A stretch of 64,000 bases of DNA from an uncultured Prevotella sp. (GTDB taxonomy: Bacteria > Bacteroidota > Bacteroidia > Bacteroidales > Bacteroidaceae). Within the stretch, counting starts at the first letter, position 1; every line of letters begins with the position of its first letter. The DNA is taken from contig CAKPZJ010000006.1 of the NCBI GenBank assembly GCA_934204655.1, positions 48,249-112,248 on the forward strand, read 5' to 3'. The notes beneath the pieces are model-generated. The model worked only from the letters and a program-made list of their open reading frames with translations. It ran no database searches and was not told where the DNA came from. Shown here one piece after another: positions 26,217 to 34,832 of the stretch. Made by a program: the position numbers and the translations under genes.

Positions 26217-27119
26217 TTACTTCTTAGTAAGAACCATCTTAGTGGCTGTGAACCAGTTGTAGCCAGAGAACTGGTCAGAGCTGGTGAAGATACCACCAAA
26301 AAGCATGGCAGTTGGGGTAAAGGTAATGGTCTTGAAGTCGGCACTCCAGGTACCAGAAATGGGCGTGTAGCTAAGTGAGGTGCCGTTCAGGTTAAGCAGC
26401 TTAACGCTCATGTGAGAATCGCCCAGGCCAAAGTCGAGATCATCGGCAAACTTGTACTGACCCAAGTTATCGAATGTAACGCTGCCGGCATTGGTGGCCT
26501 TGTCATAGTGGTACGTGAGCACTGCCGTGGTAAAGTCATAGCCCATCATACCAGTCACATAGAGGTAGTGGCCGTCGTAATCGTCGGCATCCTCACCGTC
26601 GCCCGCGATGGTAACTTTCCATGACTGGGCTGCTCCAGAACGGTTCAGCGAAGTCATAGTCCATGTTCCCTGCAATTTATCATAGAACTCTGAGTCGTTA
26701 TCGCGCAGCGTTATTTCTGTAGTGGCCTGCGTGCCAACCTTAGCGCCCTCTGCGCTGATGATGGTAACGCTGAATGTACGGGGATCGTTGATGTCGTCGT
26801 CGTCAACGGCCTTGATTTCTATATTGCCCTCGCCATCTGTAATAACAACAGTGGTATCGGTTACCAGATAGTTAACATCTTTCTTAGCGGGGTTGTCTCC
26901 GGTTTCCTTCACAGATACGTTGACTTTGACAGGGCCGTTGGTCTCGCCGGTAACCACGACGGGCACATTGAAGATGCCCACGTTCTCCTTTACCTTCATG
27001 GCGGTGGTCTTCATACTGACCGTCACATCGGCAGCAGTGTTCCACGACGAGTCGTCGTCAGAGCAAGCGGCAAACACCGAGGCCACTGCCAGGAACATAA
27101 ACAATTTGATATATTTCAT
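26217..27119 (-). CDS. Calx-beta domain lipoprotein of a SusCD operon
   Basis: A 300-residue surface lipoprotein. The signal peptide ends in a lipobox with Cys19 (FAACSDDDS), and the acidic residues after the cysteine fit export to the outer surface in Bacteroidota. Residues about 28-145 form a Calx-beta-like domain (FNVPVVVTGETNGPVKVNVSV ... NIEIKAVDDDDINDPRTFSVTI), followed by a C-terminal beta-rich domain (about 150-300) with LQGTWTMTSLNRSGAAQSWKVTI that looks lipocalin-like. It sits 32 bases after susD, in the place usually taken by SusE/SusF-type binding lipoproteins. The ligand is unknown. Confidence 0.82.
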   Translation of the reverse strand: MKYIKLFMFLAVASVFAACSDDDSSWNTAADVTVSMKTTAMKVKENVGIFNVPVVVTGETNGPVKVNVSVKETGDNPAKKDVNYLVTDTTVVITDGEGNIEIKAVDDDDINDPRTFSVTIISAEGAKVGTQATTEITLRDNDSEFYDKLQGTWTMTSLNRSGAAQSWKVTIAGDGEDADDYDGHYLYVTGMMGYDFTTAVLTYHYDKATNAGSVTFDNLGQYKFADDLDFGLGDSHMSVKLLNLNGTSLSYTPISGTWSADFKTITFTPTAMLFGGIFTSSDQFSGYNWFTATKMVLTKK

Positions 27120-27151
27120 ACTTGTGATGTATTCTTTATGTGTTAAACGTC

Positions 27152-28705
27152 TTAGTTAGAATAACCGGGGTTCTGCTGACCAACCAGATGCGGATTGGCA
27201 TCGAGCTCGCTCTTGGGGATAGGCCAGGTGAAGCGATGGTCGTCGTCGGTATAAGAGAGACCGGCACCAGCAACAACTATGATACCGTCGATAGGTGTAA
27301 GGCCGGCATCGGCAATCTCAGGGTGAGTGGCCTGACGGGTAAAGCCCTGGTGGGTACGGCGCAGGTCGCTCATACGGAAGCCCTCGCCGATGAACTCGAG
27401 CTTGCGCTGCTTGAGGGCGGCGCTGAGCAGCTGGTCAGAGGTGTACGAAGCTGACCGATAGTCCTCGATACGCTTGGCGAGGAAGTCGTTCATGTACTGC
27501 GAGCCGTCCTGGTTGGTACGGGCGCAGGCCTCGGCAGCTATGAGATACATCTCCGACAGACGGAATGGCTTGGTCATATTGATGAGGTTGTTGGTATCAT
27601 CGGTACGCAGAGCCACATTACCGGAGAACTTGCTGAACTGGTAAGCCGTGTAGCGCTCGCCCTCGACTTTGAGAGTCTGGTTAACCGAGAAGAAAACCCC
27701 AAAGCGGCAGTCGCCGTCGCCATAACCGATAAGGGTGGGATAAGTGGGGAGATAGTCGCACGACTGGTTATTGCTGCTGATGTAAGCGCCACCAGTAGAA
27801 GAGCCAAGCTCGCTGGGCTTGCTGCGGAAGGGACGCCAGATGACCTCAGAGCCCTCGTCGTCGGTCCACAGTTTAGCATAGTCGGCAATGGAGGTAAGCT
27901 GATAGCGGCCGCTCTCGATAACATCCTTGGCCTTGGCCAGAGCCGTAGCCCAGTCGCCCTTAACCAGGGCTACACGGGCCTGCATAGCCTCGATGGCGTA
28001 CGAAGAAAGGTAAGCCGAGTTAGGCGACAGCAGGGCTGCCACGTCAGAGGCGCCGCTGGCCTCGTAGGCCTTGAGCCCCTTATAAGCCTCATCCAGGTCG
28101 TCCTGTATCAGCTTGAAGGTCTCGGCCAGTGTGCTGCGGTCTGGGTAGATTGCCACATTACCCGATGGGTTATAGGTGACGCTCAAAGGCAGACCGCTGT
28201 GCTCTGCCTCGGGGTTGGTCTGGGTGTACGACTGGCAGTAATGGTCAGCCAGGAAGAAGAAGAAGTAAGCGCGGCTGAAGTAAGCCTCAGCGCGGTAACG
28301 GCCAATCTCTGCTTTGTCGGCATCGGAGAGGCCCTTCTTGGCGAGCAGCCCGTCAGCCTTCTCGATGACGCTGTTGCTGACAGCAACGCGAGAGTAACAG
28401 CTGGCCCAGAAGCTCTCTATCTCGTTGGTAGAGGGAAGGATGTTACCATTGTTGATAATACCATTACGGTTACCATTGCCGATAACACCGTGGAACTCAT
28501 CCATCATCAGGTCCTGTACGTAGAGCCAAGAGCCGGCGGTTGCGCTGCGGAAGCCGGTGTACAGGTTATTACGGAACTGATGCAAATCTTCCTTGTCACG
28601 GATAGCAGTCTGGTCGTCAAGCGAACCAAAGGGCTTGGTGTCCATGCTGCACGAAGATACGAACAGCGTGGCGAAGAGCATCAGTGAAAAATATATTTTC
28701 TTCAT
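27152..28705 (-). CDS. susD: SusD/RagB family outer-membrane nutrient-binding lipoprotein
   Basis: A 517-residue lipoprotein with Cys19 in the lipobox (LFVSSCSMDTKPFG). The SusD-like pattern is clear: FRNNLYTGFRS near the N-terminus, helical TPR-like segments (AEAYFSRAYFFFFLADHYC, ALVKGDWATALAKAKDVIESGRYQL), and the C-terminal RagB/SusD part with SEMYLIAAEACARTNQ and RKLEFIGEGFRMSDLRRT. It acts as a lid on the SusC barrel and captures glycans or, in RagB-type systems, peptides. It lies 30 bases after susC. The nearby secreted proteases make a peptide ligand worth considering; this is inference. Confidence 0.95.
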   Translation of the reverse strand: MKKIYFSLMLFATLFVSSCSMDTKPFGSLDDQTAIRDKEDLHQFRNNLYTGFRSATAGSWLYVQDLMMDEFHGVIGNGNRNGIINNGNILPSTNEIESFWASCYSRVAVSNSVIEKADGLLAKKGLSDADKAEIGRYRAEAYFSRAYFFFFLADHYCQSYTQTNPEAEHSGLPLSVTYNPSGNVAIYPDRSTLAETFKLIQDDLDEAYKGLKAYEASGASDVAALLSPNSAYLSSYAIEAMQARVALVKGDWATALAKAKDVIESGRYQLTSIADYAKLWTDDEGSEVIWRPFRSKPSELGSSTGGAYISSNNQSCDYLPTYPTLIGYGDGDCRFGVFFSVNQTLKVEGERYTAYQFSKFSGNVALRTDDTNNLINMTKPFRLSEMYLIAAEACARTNQDGSQYMNDFLAKRIEDYRSASYTSDQLLSAALKQRKLEFIGEGFRMSDLRRTHQGFTRQATHPEIADAGLTPIDGIIVVAGAGLSYTDDDHRFTWPIPKSELDANPHLVGQQNPGYSN

Positions 28706-28735
28706 GTTTGTTTCCTTTTACTGTTGTGTTAATGT

Positions 28736-31700
28736 TTAGAATGTAACCTCGGCTCCCATAACAAACTGGCGAGTGTTAGGATAGTTGAAGTGAACCAAGT
28801 TAATATCAGGCTCAGGGTCGTAGCCCTTGAACGAGGTTATGGTAAAGAGGTTGCGGATGATACCGAACACCTTGAAGCCCTTGATGTAGCGTGTAGCAGC
28901 CATCCACTTCTTGGGGAAGTCGTACTGCAGGCTCAGGGTCTTCATGCGCAGGAACGAGGCGTTCTGCAACAGAGTGTCGTCAAAATACTTGGAAGTGTCG
29001 TACTGAGCACCGGGGATATCGGTAATCTGTCCGGGATGAGTCCAGATGTTGAGCATCTTGGTCTGCTGGTTGTAGCCGGTAGCAAAATGAGCGTTGGCGG
29101 TGAATATATCGTCGTTAACCAGCAGATACTTGCCACTCTGCCAAGAGAAGTCGGCGATAAGGCTCAGGCCCTTCCAAGTGAAGTTGGTACCGAAACCGCC
29201 AATCCAGGGGGCGTAGCGGTTCTTGCCGGTCCATACGGTGAGGTTGGCCTCATCGTACACCTTAGTAAGGTTGCCATCCTTGTCATACCACATAGGAGCA
29301 CCATCGCGGGGGTCTACACCAGCACGGCGGGGCAGGTAGAACTCACCATAAGCACGGCCCACCTCGTAACGCATACCGGTATTCTGGATGGTGTAGCTGT
29401 CGCGGCCACCGAAGAGGGCGGTAATCTCGTTCTTGTTGTAGCCCACGTTGGCCTTAACTGTCCAGTTGAAGTCGCGGTTCTTGAGGATGTCCACCTGGGC
29501 ATCGATTTCGATACCCTTGTTGGTCATGTTGCCCACATTACCCACACCAGAAGAGAAACCAGTGGTGAAAGAGTAAGGTATCTCCATGATCATGTCGCTA
29601 CTCTTGTTGCTGTAGTAGTTGAACTCGAGGTTCAAGCGGTCGAAGACGCGGGCGTTGAAGCCGATATTGAGCTTGGCCACCTTTTCCCAGGTAAGCTCGG
29701 AGTTAGCAGGCTGAGCAATGCCGATAGAGCCCTCGCCATTGTACAGACCACCGGTACCGAAGAGGCCGAAGTAATCGTAGGCACCAGGACCGGCATCGCT
29801 ACCAGTAGTACCATAGTTGACGCTAACGGAGAGGTCGTTGAGCCAGTTGACATCGCTCAGGAAACTCTCCTTCTTGGCATTCCACTTAGCACCGAGCGAC
29901 CAGAATGTACCCCAGCGGTGGTTGGGGGCGAACTTAGAGCTACCGTCGCGACGCAGAGAGCCGTAGGCGTAGTACTTCTCCTTATAGTTGTACTCGGCGC
30001 TGCCGAATACGGAGTTGGCCACCACCTCGCTCTGAGAGTCTGTCAGGTCTTTAACAGCCACACTGGTTGCAGCGGCCATGATAAGACGGCGGGCATCGGT
30101 CTGGCCTTGGGCAAAGGCACCGAAGGCCTTGGAGCGCTGGATACGGGTCTCCTCGCCGAGGAGGACGTTCAGGTAGTGGTCGCCGAAATTCTTACGATAC
30201 TCGGCAGTATGAGTCAGGTTGTACTGATAATAAGACGACAGACGGTTCTGCGTAGCACCAGTGTTCATGGCGAGGTTGCCATGTTTATCGAGGTTTCCCA
30301 CGAGGTCGCCCATAGGTGTCTCGAACGACATCCAGGGTATATAGCGGTTGTCCAGTGTCTCGTGGTAACCGTTGAGCGACTGCTGAGCGGTCAGGGTAAG
30401 ACCCTCAATAGGAGTGAGCACCTCATTGAGTGACATATTGAGGGTGATACGCTTACGGAAGACTGCACGGTACTGGTTGTCGAACCAGATGGCGTCCAGA
30501 TCAGAATAGTGCAGATGAGCGGCACGGTCACCCTTGATGAGGTTGCCGTTGTCGTCGATAGTATAATAATAAGGTACATCGTAGGGGAGTGCCTTACGGG
30601 CGAATACCAATGGGTCGTTGACATAAACATGACTCTCGCCCGAGTTGGCAGCATTCCAGACGGCGTTCACCTCGTAGTCGTGTACACCGAGGTTAGAGGT
30701 AAATCCCACCTTGAAGTACTTGTTCAGGCGGGCGTTGAGGCGGGCGTTGAGGGTAGAGCGCTGCATGGCCGACTTGTCGATAAGACCCTGCTGCTTGTGG
30801 TGGTTGTACGACAGGTAGTAGTTAACTGTCTGGCTACCGCCCTGCATAGTGGCGTTGATATCGTAAGTAGGAGCGTTGTCACTAAGTATCTCCTTGTACC
30901 AGTCGGTATTAAATCCGTACTTGCTAACCAGGTTACGCACGTTGTCGGTAACAGGCTGGCCAACGAGGTCGCGGAACTGGATGTACTGCTCAGAGTTCAT
31001 CATCTCGGCACCGTCAGAGGTAGGCGAGGAGATACCGAACTGAGCCTTGACAGATACCTGGGCGCTCTCGTTGTAACGGCCCTGCTTAGAGGTGATAAGG
31101 ATAACACCATTGGCGGCACGCGCACCGTAGATAGAAGTCGAAGCGGCATCCTTGAGTACGGTGATGTTAGCAATGTCATCGGGGTTGAGTGTACTGAAGA
31201 ACGTAGAGCTGATGGGCGCACCGTCGAGGATGAACAGGGGCTGGTTGCTGGTCTGCAGGAAGTTGACACCACGCAGACGGATGGTAGCGCTCTGCGATGG
31301 GTCGCCACCGGCGCTCAGCACTGACAGACCAGACACCTGGCCGGCCAGGGCATCGGTAAAGTTAGGGGTTACTATCTTGCCCAGCTTCTCGGAACCCACG
31401 GTACCGATGGCACCTACCACGGCACCCACCTTCTTGGCGGCACCGTAACCGGTTACCACTACTTGCGAAAGGGTCTGATTGTCGGGATCCAGGACTACCT
31501 GCATATTGGCAGAAGCCTTAACTCGCTTGGTAACCATACCGATTGAGGAAATCTCAAGCTCGGCGTTGGCCTTGCTGACTACAAGCGAGAATTTTCCATC
31601 AATGTCAGTAGCGACACCTACCTTAGTGCCTACTACCTTGACAGACGCACCGATTACAGGCTCGTTGTCCTCACTGCTGACTACGGTACCTGTAACTTTT

Positions 31701-31768
31701 GTTTGTGCCAGCGCCATTCCTATGCTAAGGAAGAGGCAGGCAAAAAACATCGTTAGTCTTTTTTCCAT
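28736..31768 (-). CDS. susC: SusC/RagA family TonB-linked outer-membrane transporter
   Basis: A 1010-residue TonB-dependent transporter. After signal peptide MEKRLTMFFACLFLSIGMALAQ comes a carboxypeptidase-regulatory-like domain (TGTVVSSEDNEPVIGASVKVVG, residues 25-110), the SusC signature before the plug (SQVVVTGYGAAKKVG), the plug domain (DALAGQVSGLSV ... IRLRGVNF ... ITVLKDAASTSIYGARAANGVILITSKQG) and a 22-strand barrel. It moves a ligand captured by SusD across the outer membrane. It heads the susC-susD-lipoprotein operon, with a promoter near 31984 and a leader of about 210 bases. No sensor-regulator or glycoside hydrolase is attached to the operon. Confidence 0.96.
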   Translation of the reverse strand: MEKRLTMFFACLFLSIGMALAQTKVTGTVVSSEDNEPVIGASVKVVGTKVGVATDIDGKFSLVVSKANAELEISSIGMVTKRVKASANMQVVLDPDNQTLSQVVVTGYGAAKKVGAVVGAIGTVGSEKLGKIVTPNFTDALAGQVSGLSVLSAGGDPSQSATIRLRGVNFLQTSNQPLFILDGAPISSTFFSTLNPDDIANITVLKDAASTSIYGARAANGVILITSKQGRYNESAQVSVKAQFGISSPTSDGAEMMNSEQYIQFRDLVGQPVTDNVRNLVSKYGFNTDWYKEILSDNAPTYDINATMQGGSQTVNYYLSYNHHKQQGLIDKSAMQRSTLNARLNARLNKYFKVGFTSNLGVHDYEVNAVWNAANSGESHVYVNDPLVFARKALPYDVPYYYTIDDNGNLIKGDRAAHLHYSDLDAIWFDNQYRAVFRKRITLNMSLNEVLTPIEGLTLTAQQSLNGYHETLDNRYIPWMSFETPMGDLVGNLDKHGNLAMNTGATQNRLSSYYQYNLTHTAEYRKNFGDHYLNVLLGEETRIQRSKAFGAFAQGQTDARRLIMAAATSVAVKDLTDSQSEVVANSVFGSAEYNYKEKYYAYGSLRRDGSSKFAPNHRWGTFWSLGAKWNAKKESFLSDVNWLNDLSVSVNYGTTGSDAGPGAYDYFGLFGTGGLYNGEGSIGIAQPANSELTWEKVAKLNIGFNARVFDRLNLEFNYYSNKSSDMIMEIPYSFTTGFSSGVGNVGNMTNKGIEIDAQVDILKNRDFNWTVKANVGYNKNEITALFGGRDSYTIQNTGMRYEVGRAYGEFYLPRRAGVDPRDGAPMWYDKDGNLTKVYDEANLTVWTGKNRYAPWIGGFGTNFTWKGLSLIADFSWQSGKYLLVNDDIFTANAHFATGYNQQTKMLNIWTHPGQITDIPGAQYDTSKYFDDTLLQNASFLRMKTLSLQYDFPKKWMAATRYIKGFKVFGIIRNLFTITSFKGYDPEPDINLVHFNYPNTRQFVMGAEVTF

Positions 31769-31983
31769 AAAATCTCTCTCTTTAAATAATAATGTAATTT
31801 ATATAATTGTATTCTTTATCTGTTTAGCTCACTTCTCTGTTATCTTCAATGACAATCTTACCGTTAACGGCCGCCTCATCGGCGACCCTGCAATCTTACA
31901 TTTTGAAAACCAAAGCTGGCAAAACATTACACCGTGGCAGTCTTTTCGCGCCTTTTTACTGCGTTTTGCCATTTTTTATGGTG

Positions 31984-31991
31984 CAAAGTTA
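31984..31991 (-). promoter_or_regulatory. -7 box (TAACTTTG) of the SusCD operon
   Basis: TAACTTTGCAC in an AT-rich region. The leader would be about 210 bases, long enough for post-transcriptional control, though I recognise no riboswitch in it. Confidence 0.55.
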
Positions 31992-32230
31992 ATACGTTTT
32001 CATCATTTATAACTAAAATAATGGTAAAAACCGCCCTGTGGTTAACCATTATTAACATTACAACGGTGTTTCAAGTGAAAAAACATTATCTGCGCTGCCC
32101 CTTTTGTTTCAATCAGCACCAAAAATATGGCAAACCATTTACAAATCGTTATCAGCAAAAGTGAAAATGTGAAAAATGACGGGGCCGAGCCCTCAACGAG
32201 AGATGCGAAAGCCACGCCGGCCGAACGAAA

Positions 32231-32287
32231 GACCGACCTTTAGCGTTCTAATGACGGCTCCCAGCACGCTAATGACGGCCTCCCAGT
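32231..32287 (+). repeat. GACCGACC-family repeat
   Basis: GACCGACCTTTAGCG followed by CTAATGACGGCTCCCAGCA and a second AATGACGGC module. Near-identical to the copy at 32.91 kb. Confidence 0.7.
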
Positions 32288-32344
32288 ACGTCAACAACGG
32301 TTCCCACATTCTCAACAAATCCCATACGCAAGCCCGCGTGAACT

Positions 32345-32691
32345 GCGCGCGCTGAAAGCGCAGAAGTGTAAAGCCTGGGGCAACGCCCCAGGTATATAGC
32401 CACCGAACTATTGTCGCGCTACAGGCGCAAAAGAAGTGCAAGCCGATCACCATGAGCTTGCGCAGATAGCCGAGGCGCAGCCTGCGTTCTATAAAAGTAA
32501 CCGTAGGCGTTACATTGGGAAACAATGCCAATGGTGACCATTATACTAACAAGCAGTCCCATGGTCACGGTAACGCCTGCTGGGGTAACGCCTACGGCTA
32601 CTTTTGCGCCTACAGCGCGCATTGTCCGCGTAGGGGTTATACCTGGGGCGTTGCCCCAGGCTTTACACTGTTGCGCTTACAGCGCGCGCTG
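32345..32691 (+). repeat. 346-bp palindromic unit with 64-bp segment
   Basis: Left arm from 32345, 64-bp segment at 32434-32497, arm end at about 32512, spacer 32513-32586, right arm 32587-32691. The outer ends GCGCGCTGAAAGCGCAG and CTTACAGCGCGCGCTG are inverted repeats, and both arms carry the CCTGGGGC/GCCCCAGG hairpin. Confidence 0.92.
32434..32497 (+). repeat. 64-bp nested hairpin segment
   Basis: Preceded by AAAAG and ending in AAAAG. The hairpin core ATGAGCTTGCGCAGAT is slightly altered here (GCTTGCGC instead of GCTTGCTC). Confidence 0.8.
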
Positions 32692-32911
32692 CCTGCGAGA
32701 CTATCCCCATAACGGTTGGAATGGCTACGGGCAATGAAGATATTGGACTTTAGACTCCTAATGAGTGATCCCATGTTTTCAACAAATCCCATACGTAATC
32801 CCAAGCGAGCTGCGCGCTGCCTGCAGAGTTATCCTACAACAGCAGAAACCATTACTGGGGCTTTGGACCACAGCAATTAGTTGATACAGAAGCCACCCCG
32901 GCCGAACGAAA

Positions 32912-32980
32912 GACCGACCTTTAGCGTTCTAATGACGGCTCCCAGCACGCTAATGACGGCTCCGGGAAGCGTAAAGGTCG
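32912..32980 (+). repeat. GACCGACC-family repeat
   Basis: It begins GACCGACCTTTAGCG and ends with AAGCGTAAAGGTCG, the expected inverted end. Confidence 0.7.
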
Positions 32981-33110
32981 AGAGCCACGATTGCAGGAGC
33001 AGCCAGCAGATTTGCCACAGGCAACTCCGTGGGTATTCCCAACAACCAAGAATTTAGGCACTGCCCACGCGGGTTCTACCATGATAATTGGAGCAACATA
33101 CGAATAACCA

Positions 33111-33456
33111 ACGCGCGCTGAAAGCGCAACAGTATAAAGCCTGGGGCAACGCCCCAGGTACACAATCAGCAAACTATTGTCGCGCTACAGGCGCAAAAGA
33201 AGTGCAAGCCGAGCGCCATGAGCTTGCTCAGATGGCCGAGGCGCAACCTGCGTTCTATAAAAGTAACCGTAGGCGTTACATTGGGAAACAATGCCAATGG
33301 TGACTATTATACTAACAAGCAGTCCCATGGTCACGGTAACGCCTGCTGGGGTAACGCCTACGGCTACTTTTGCGCCTACAGCGCGCATTGTCCGCGTAGG
33401 GGGCATACCTGGGGCGTTGCCCCAGGCTTTACACTTTTGCGCTTACAGCGCGCGCT
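33111..33456 (+). repeat. 346-bp palindromic unit with 64-bp segment, next to the transposase gene
   Basis: Left arm 33111-33277 including the 64-bp segment, right arm about 33352-33456. Nearly identical to the unit at 32345 from the left arm through the spacer. It ends 88 bp from the transposase stop codon. Confidence 0.92.
33200..33263 (+). repeat. 64-bp nested hairpin segment
   Basis: A standard copy: GCCATGAGC pairs with GCTCAGATGGC around TT, flanked by AAAAG on both sides. Confidence 0.85.
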
Positions 33457-33543
33457 GCCTGCGGAGTTATCCTACAACAGCTGAAACCATTACTGGGACT
33501 TTGGGCCACAGCAATTAGTCATAACACAGCAACACCCTGTCGC

Positions 33544-33999
33544 CTAATCACTTAACAGAAACTTCTCATCGTAGTCTACCTTGTACAAATCAAGGAGGCG
33601 GCGATACTCGTCGGCGAAAGAGAGCTTATGGTGATGCTCATGCTGATGGGCAATATATCTGATAGCTCCGTCAATACCCGACTGGCTGACAGAAAAGACA
33701 CCATAGCCCCGCTGCCAGGCGAAAAAGCGATAGTCGTCATTTACTCCCTTCAACCATCGGCTGCTATTGCGCTTTATCTCTTCGACCACCTGGGCTACGG
33801 CAACATTCCGTGACAGCACAAAAAGGGCATGGATATGGTCGGGCATGCCCCCAACAATGATATTGTCGCACCCCGCCACCTTGATAAGTTGACTGATGTA
33901 TGCGCAGACGCGTGCAATATCAGCCTCCTTAATCTTCGGGCTGTCTGACTTGACATGGAAAATCAGATGTAGATATATCTTGCTCAACGACTGTGCCAT
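33544..33999 (-). CDS. Single-tyrosine HUH transposase (IS200-like / RAYT-like)
   Basis: A complete 151-residue Y1 transposase (PF01797 type). The HUH metal-binding motif is GGMPDHIHALF (His55, His57) and the catalytic tyrosine is Tyr115 in AIRYIAHQHEHHHK, the order and spacing expected for TnpA of the IS200/IS605 group. The family cuts and joins single-stranded DNA at hairpin ends through a covalent 5'-phosphotyrosine. There is no tnpB, and I see no clear IS200 end hairpins around the gene. Instead, the repeat cluster at 32.2-33.5 kb ends 25 bases from its stop. It has its own near-consensus promoter (34038-34069). These traits fit a resident RAYT that mobilises short repeats in trans, but a plain IS200 relative cannot be excluded. 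Confidence 0.88.
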   Translation of the reverse strand: MAQSLSKIYLHLIFHVKSDSPKIKEADIARVCAYISQLIKVAGCDNIIVGGMPDHIHALFVLSRNVAVAQVVEEIKRNSSRWLKGVNDDYRFFAWQRGYGVFSVSQSGIDGAIRYIAHQHEHHHKLSFADEYRRLLDLYKVDYDEKFLLSD

Positions 34000-34037
34000 A
34001 GATAATACGGTTTAGGTTTCTACCATATTTATATCTG

Positions 34038-34069
34038 CAAAGGTAACACTTAGGCAGTTAACAGACAAA
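34038..34069 (-). promoter_or_regulatory. Promoter TTTG-N20-TACCTTTG of the transposase gene
   Basis: The -33 TTTG is at 34066-34069 and the -7 TACCTTTG at 34038-34045, exactly 20 bases apart. This is among the best matches in the window and suggests that the gene is expressed from its own promoter. Confidence 0.7.
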
Positions 34070-34202
34070 ACAACTCTGACAATTAACACTTGTAATATTA
34101 ATCTGAATAATAAAAACGAAGACTGCCGCAACGCGCCAAAGCAGGCAGCGGTGCCCGGCGGCGTGGTGGCGGTGCTGATGCTTACGGGTGTACAAAAAAG
34201 TG

Positions 34203-34236
34203 GAGGGGTGCCTGGCTCTTACGAGCGGCACCCCTC
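34203..34236 (-). terminator. Rho-independent terminator of the ECF sigma operon
   Basis: A perfect 10-bp stem GAGGGGTGCC (34203-34212 with 34227-34236). Six A residues to its left give a U tract on the minus strand. It lies about 105 bases after the stop of the partner gene. Confidence 0.8.
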
Positions 34237-34340
34237 ATTCTACGTTAGTATGTTATGAAAAATTTGAGAGAATAATTGAAACTTCACAGTTTCGTTGTTG
34301 TTTTACTAAACATGATTTTATAGAGAAAGCATAGAAATTA

Positions 34341-34832
34341 CTATTTTATTATAGGCGACGGCGCTACTTCTGTAGGCTGCACACTGGTCTGCGACATGGT
34401 GTCGAGAACCGCCGAATCGGCCTTAGCTACCGACGTGCCGTGCTGTACACGGTTGTAATCGTAGCCGCTGACGCCGCCGAGGGCTGGACTATTGGTATCG
34501 AACGACATCTGGAACGCATTACTGATGGTGAGCATGATGGCCACCACGGCAGCTGCCTTGAACAGGGGCTTGAGCCGCTGCGCCATGGGTATGATGCGCG
34601 CATGAACACGGGCGGGCTGCTGCGTGAGAGCCAGCACGCGGCTGTCAAAGTCGTCACCCAGCGTATCGGCCTTGGCCTCGGCTGCCTGATAGGCAAAGAG
34701 GGGCTGATACTGGGCCAGCTCGGCGGGCACGGTCTTCTGACTGAAGAAGGCGCGGAGTATCTCCTCTTCCTCGAGCGATGTCTGGCACGACCAGTAGCGC
34801 TGCAGTAATTGTTTTATATAGTTATAGTCCAT
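34341..34832 (-). CDS. Probable membrane anti-sigma partner of the ECF factor
   Basis: A 163-residue protein with an N-terminal soluble region (about 1-80), one membrane helix (about 88-108, LFKAAAVVAIMLTISNAF) and a C-terminal region of about 55 residues that would face the periplasm. The gene starts inside the end of the sigma gene: its ATG at 34832 overlaps the sigma stop by 11 bases, so the two proteins should be made together. Size, topology and position suggest an anti-sigma factor, but I see no standard zinc-binding anti-sigma motif (HxxxCxxC), so the role is inferred from context. Confidence 0.65.
   Translation of the reverse strand: MDYNYIKQLLQRYWSCQTSLEEEEILRAFFSQKTVPAELAQYQPLFAYQAAEAKADTLGDDFDSRVLALTQQPARVHARIIPMAQRLKPLFKAAAVVAIMLTISNAFQMSFDTNSPALGGVSGYDYNRVQHGTSVAKADSAVLDTMSQTSVQPTEVAPSPIIK

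Larger units (their letters stand above)
32190..33525. repeat. Tandem duplication of a roughly 650-700 bp repeat block
   Basis: The block from about 32210 to 32881 and the block from about 32900 to 33520 share the same order: a GACCGACC element, a 346-bp unit, then the phrase AGTTATCCTACAACAG followed by ACCACAGCAATTAGT-like sequence. The second copy ends 25 bases from the stop codon of the HUH transposase gene. Confidence 0.75.
34000..34340. other. Intergenic region between the transposase and ECF operon
   Basis: It contains the transposase promoter (34038-34069), a GC-rich stretch of unclear origin (34130-34190), the ECF operon terminator, and a 100-base AT-rich tail. No palindromic unit lies on this side of the transposase. 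Confidence 0.5.

Noticed and set aside
28790..30433. A 547-codon open frame on the plus strand
   Set aside because: It is antisense to the clearly recognisable susC gene and is a by-product of GC-rich codon usage.
31769..31983. Riboswitch in the long leader of the SusCD operon
   Set aside because: The length allows one, but I recognise no conserved aptamer pattern.
32193..33518. Short open frames in the 32-33 kb island
   Set aside because: Same repeat-derived words as in the 41-42 kb island; no independent support for a protein.
33544..33999. Classical IS200 insertion sequence as the full explanation of this locus
   Set aside because: I could not find the subterminal hairpins expected within about 100-150 bp on both sides, so I annotate only the gene and leave element borders open.
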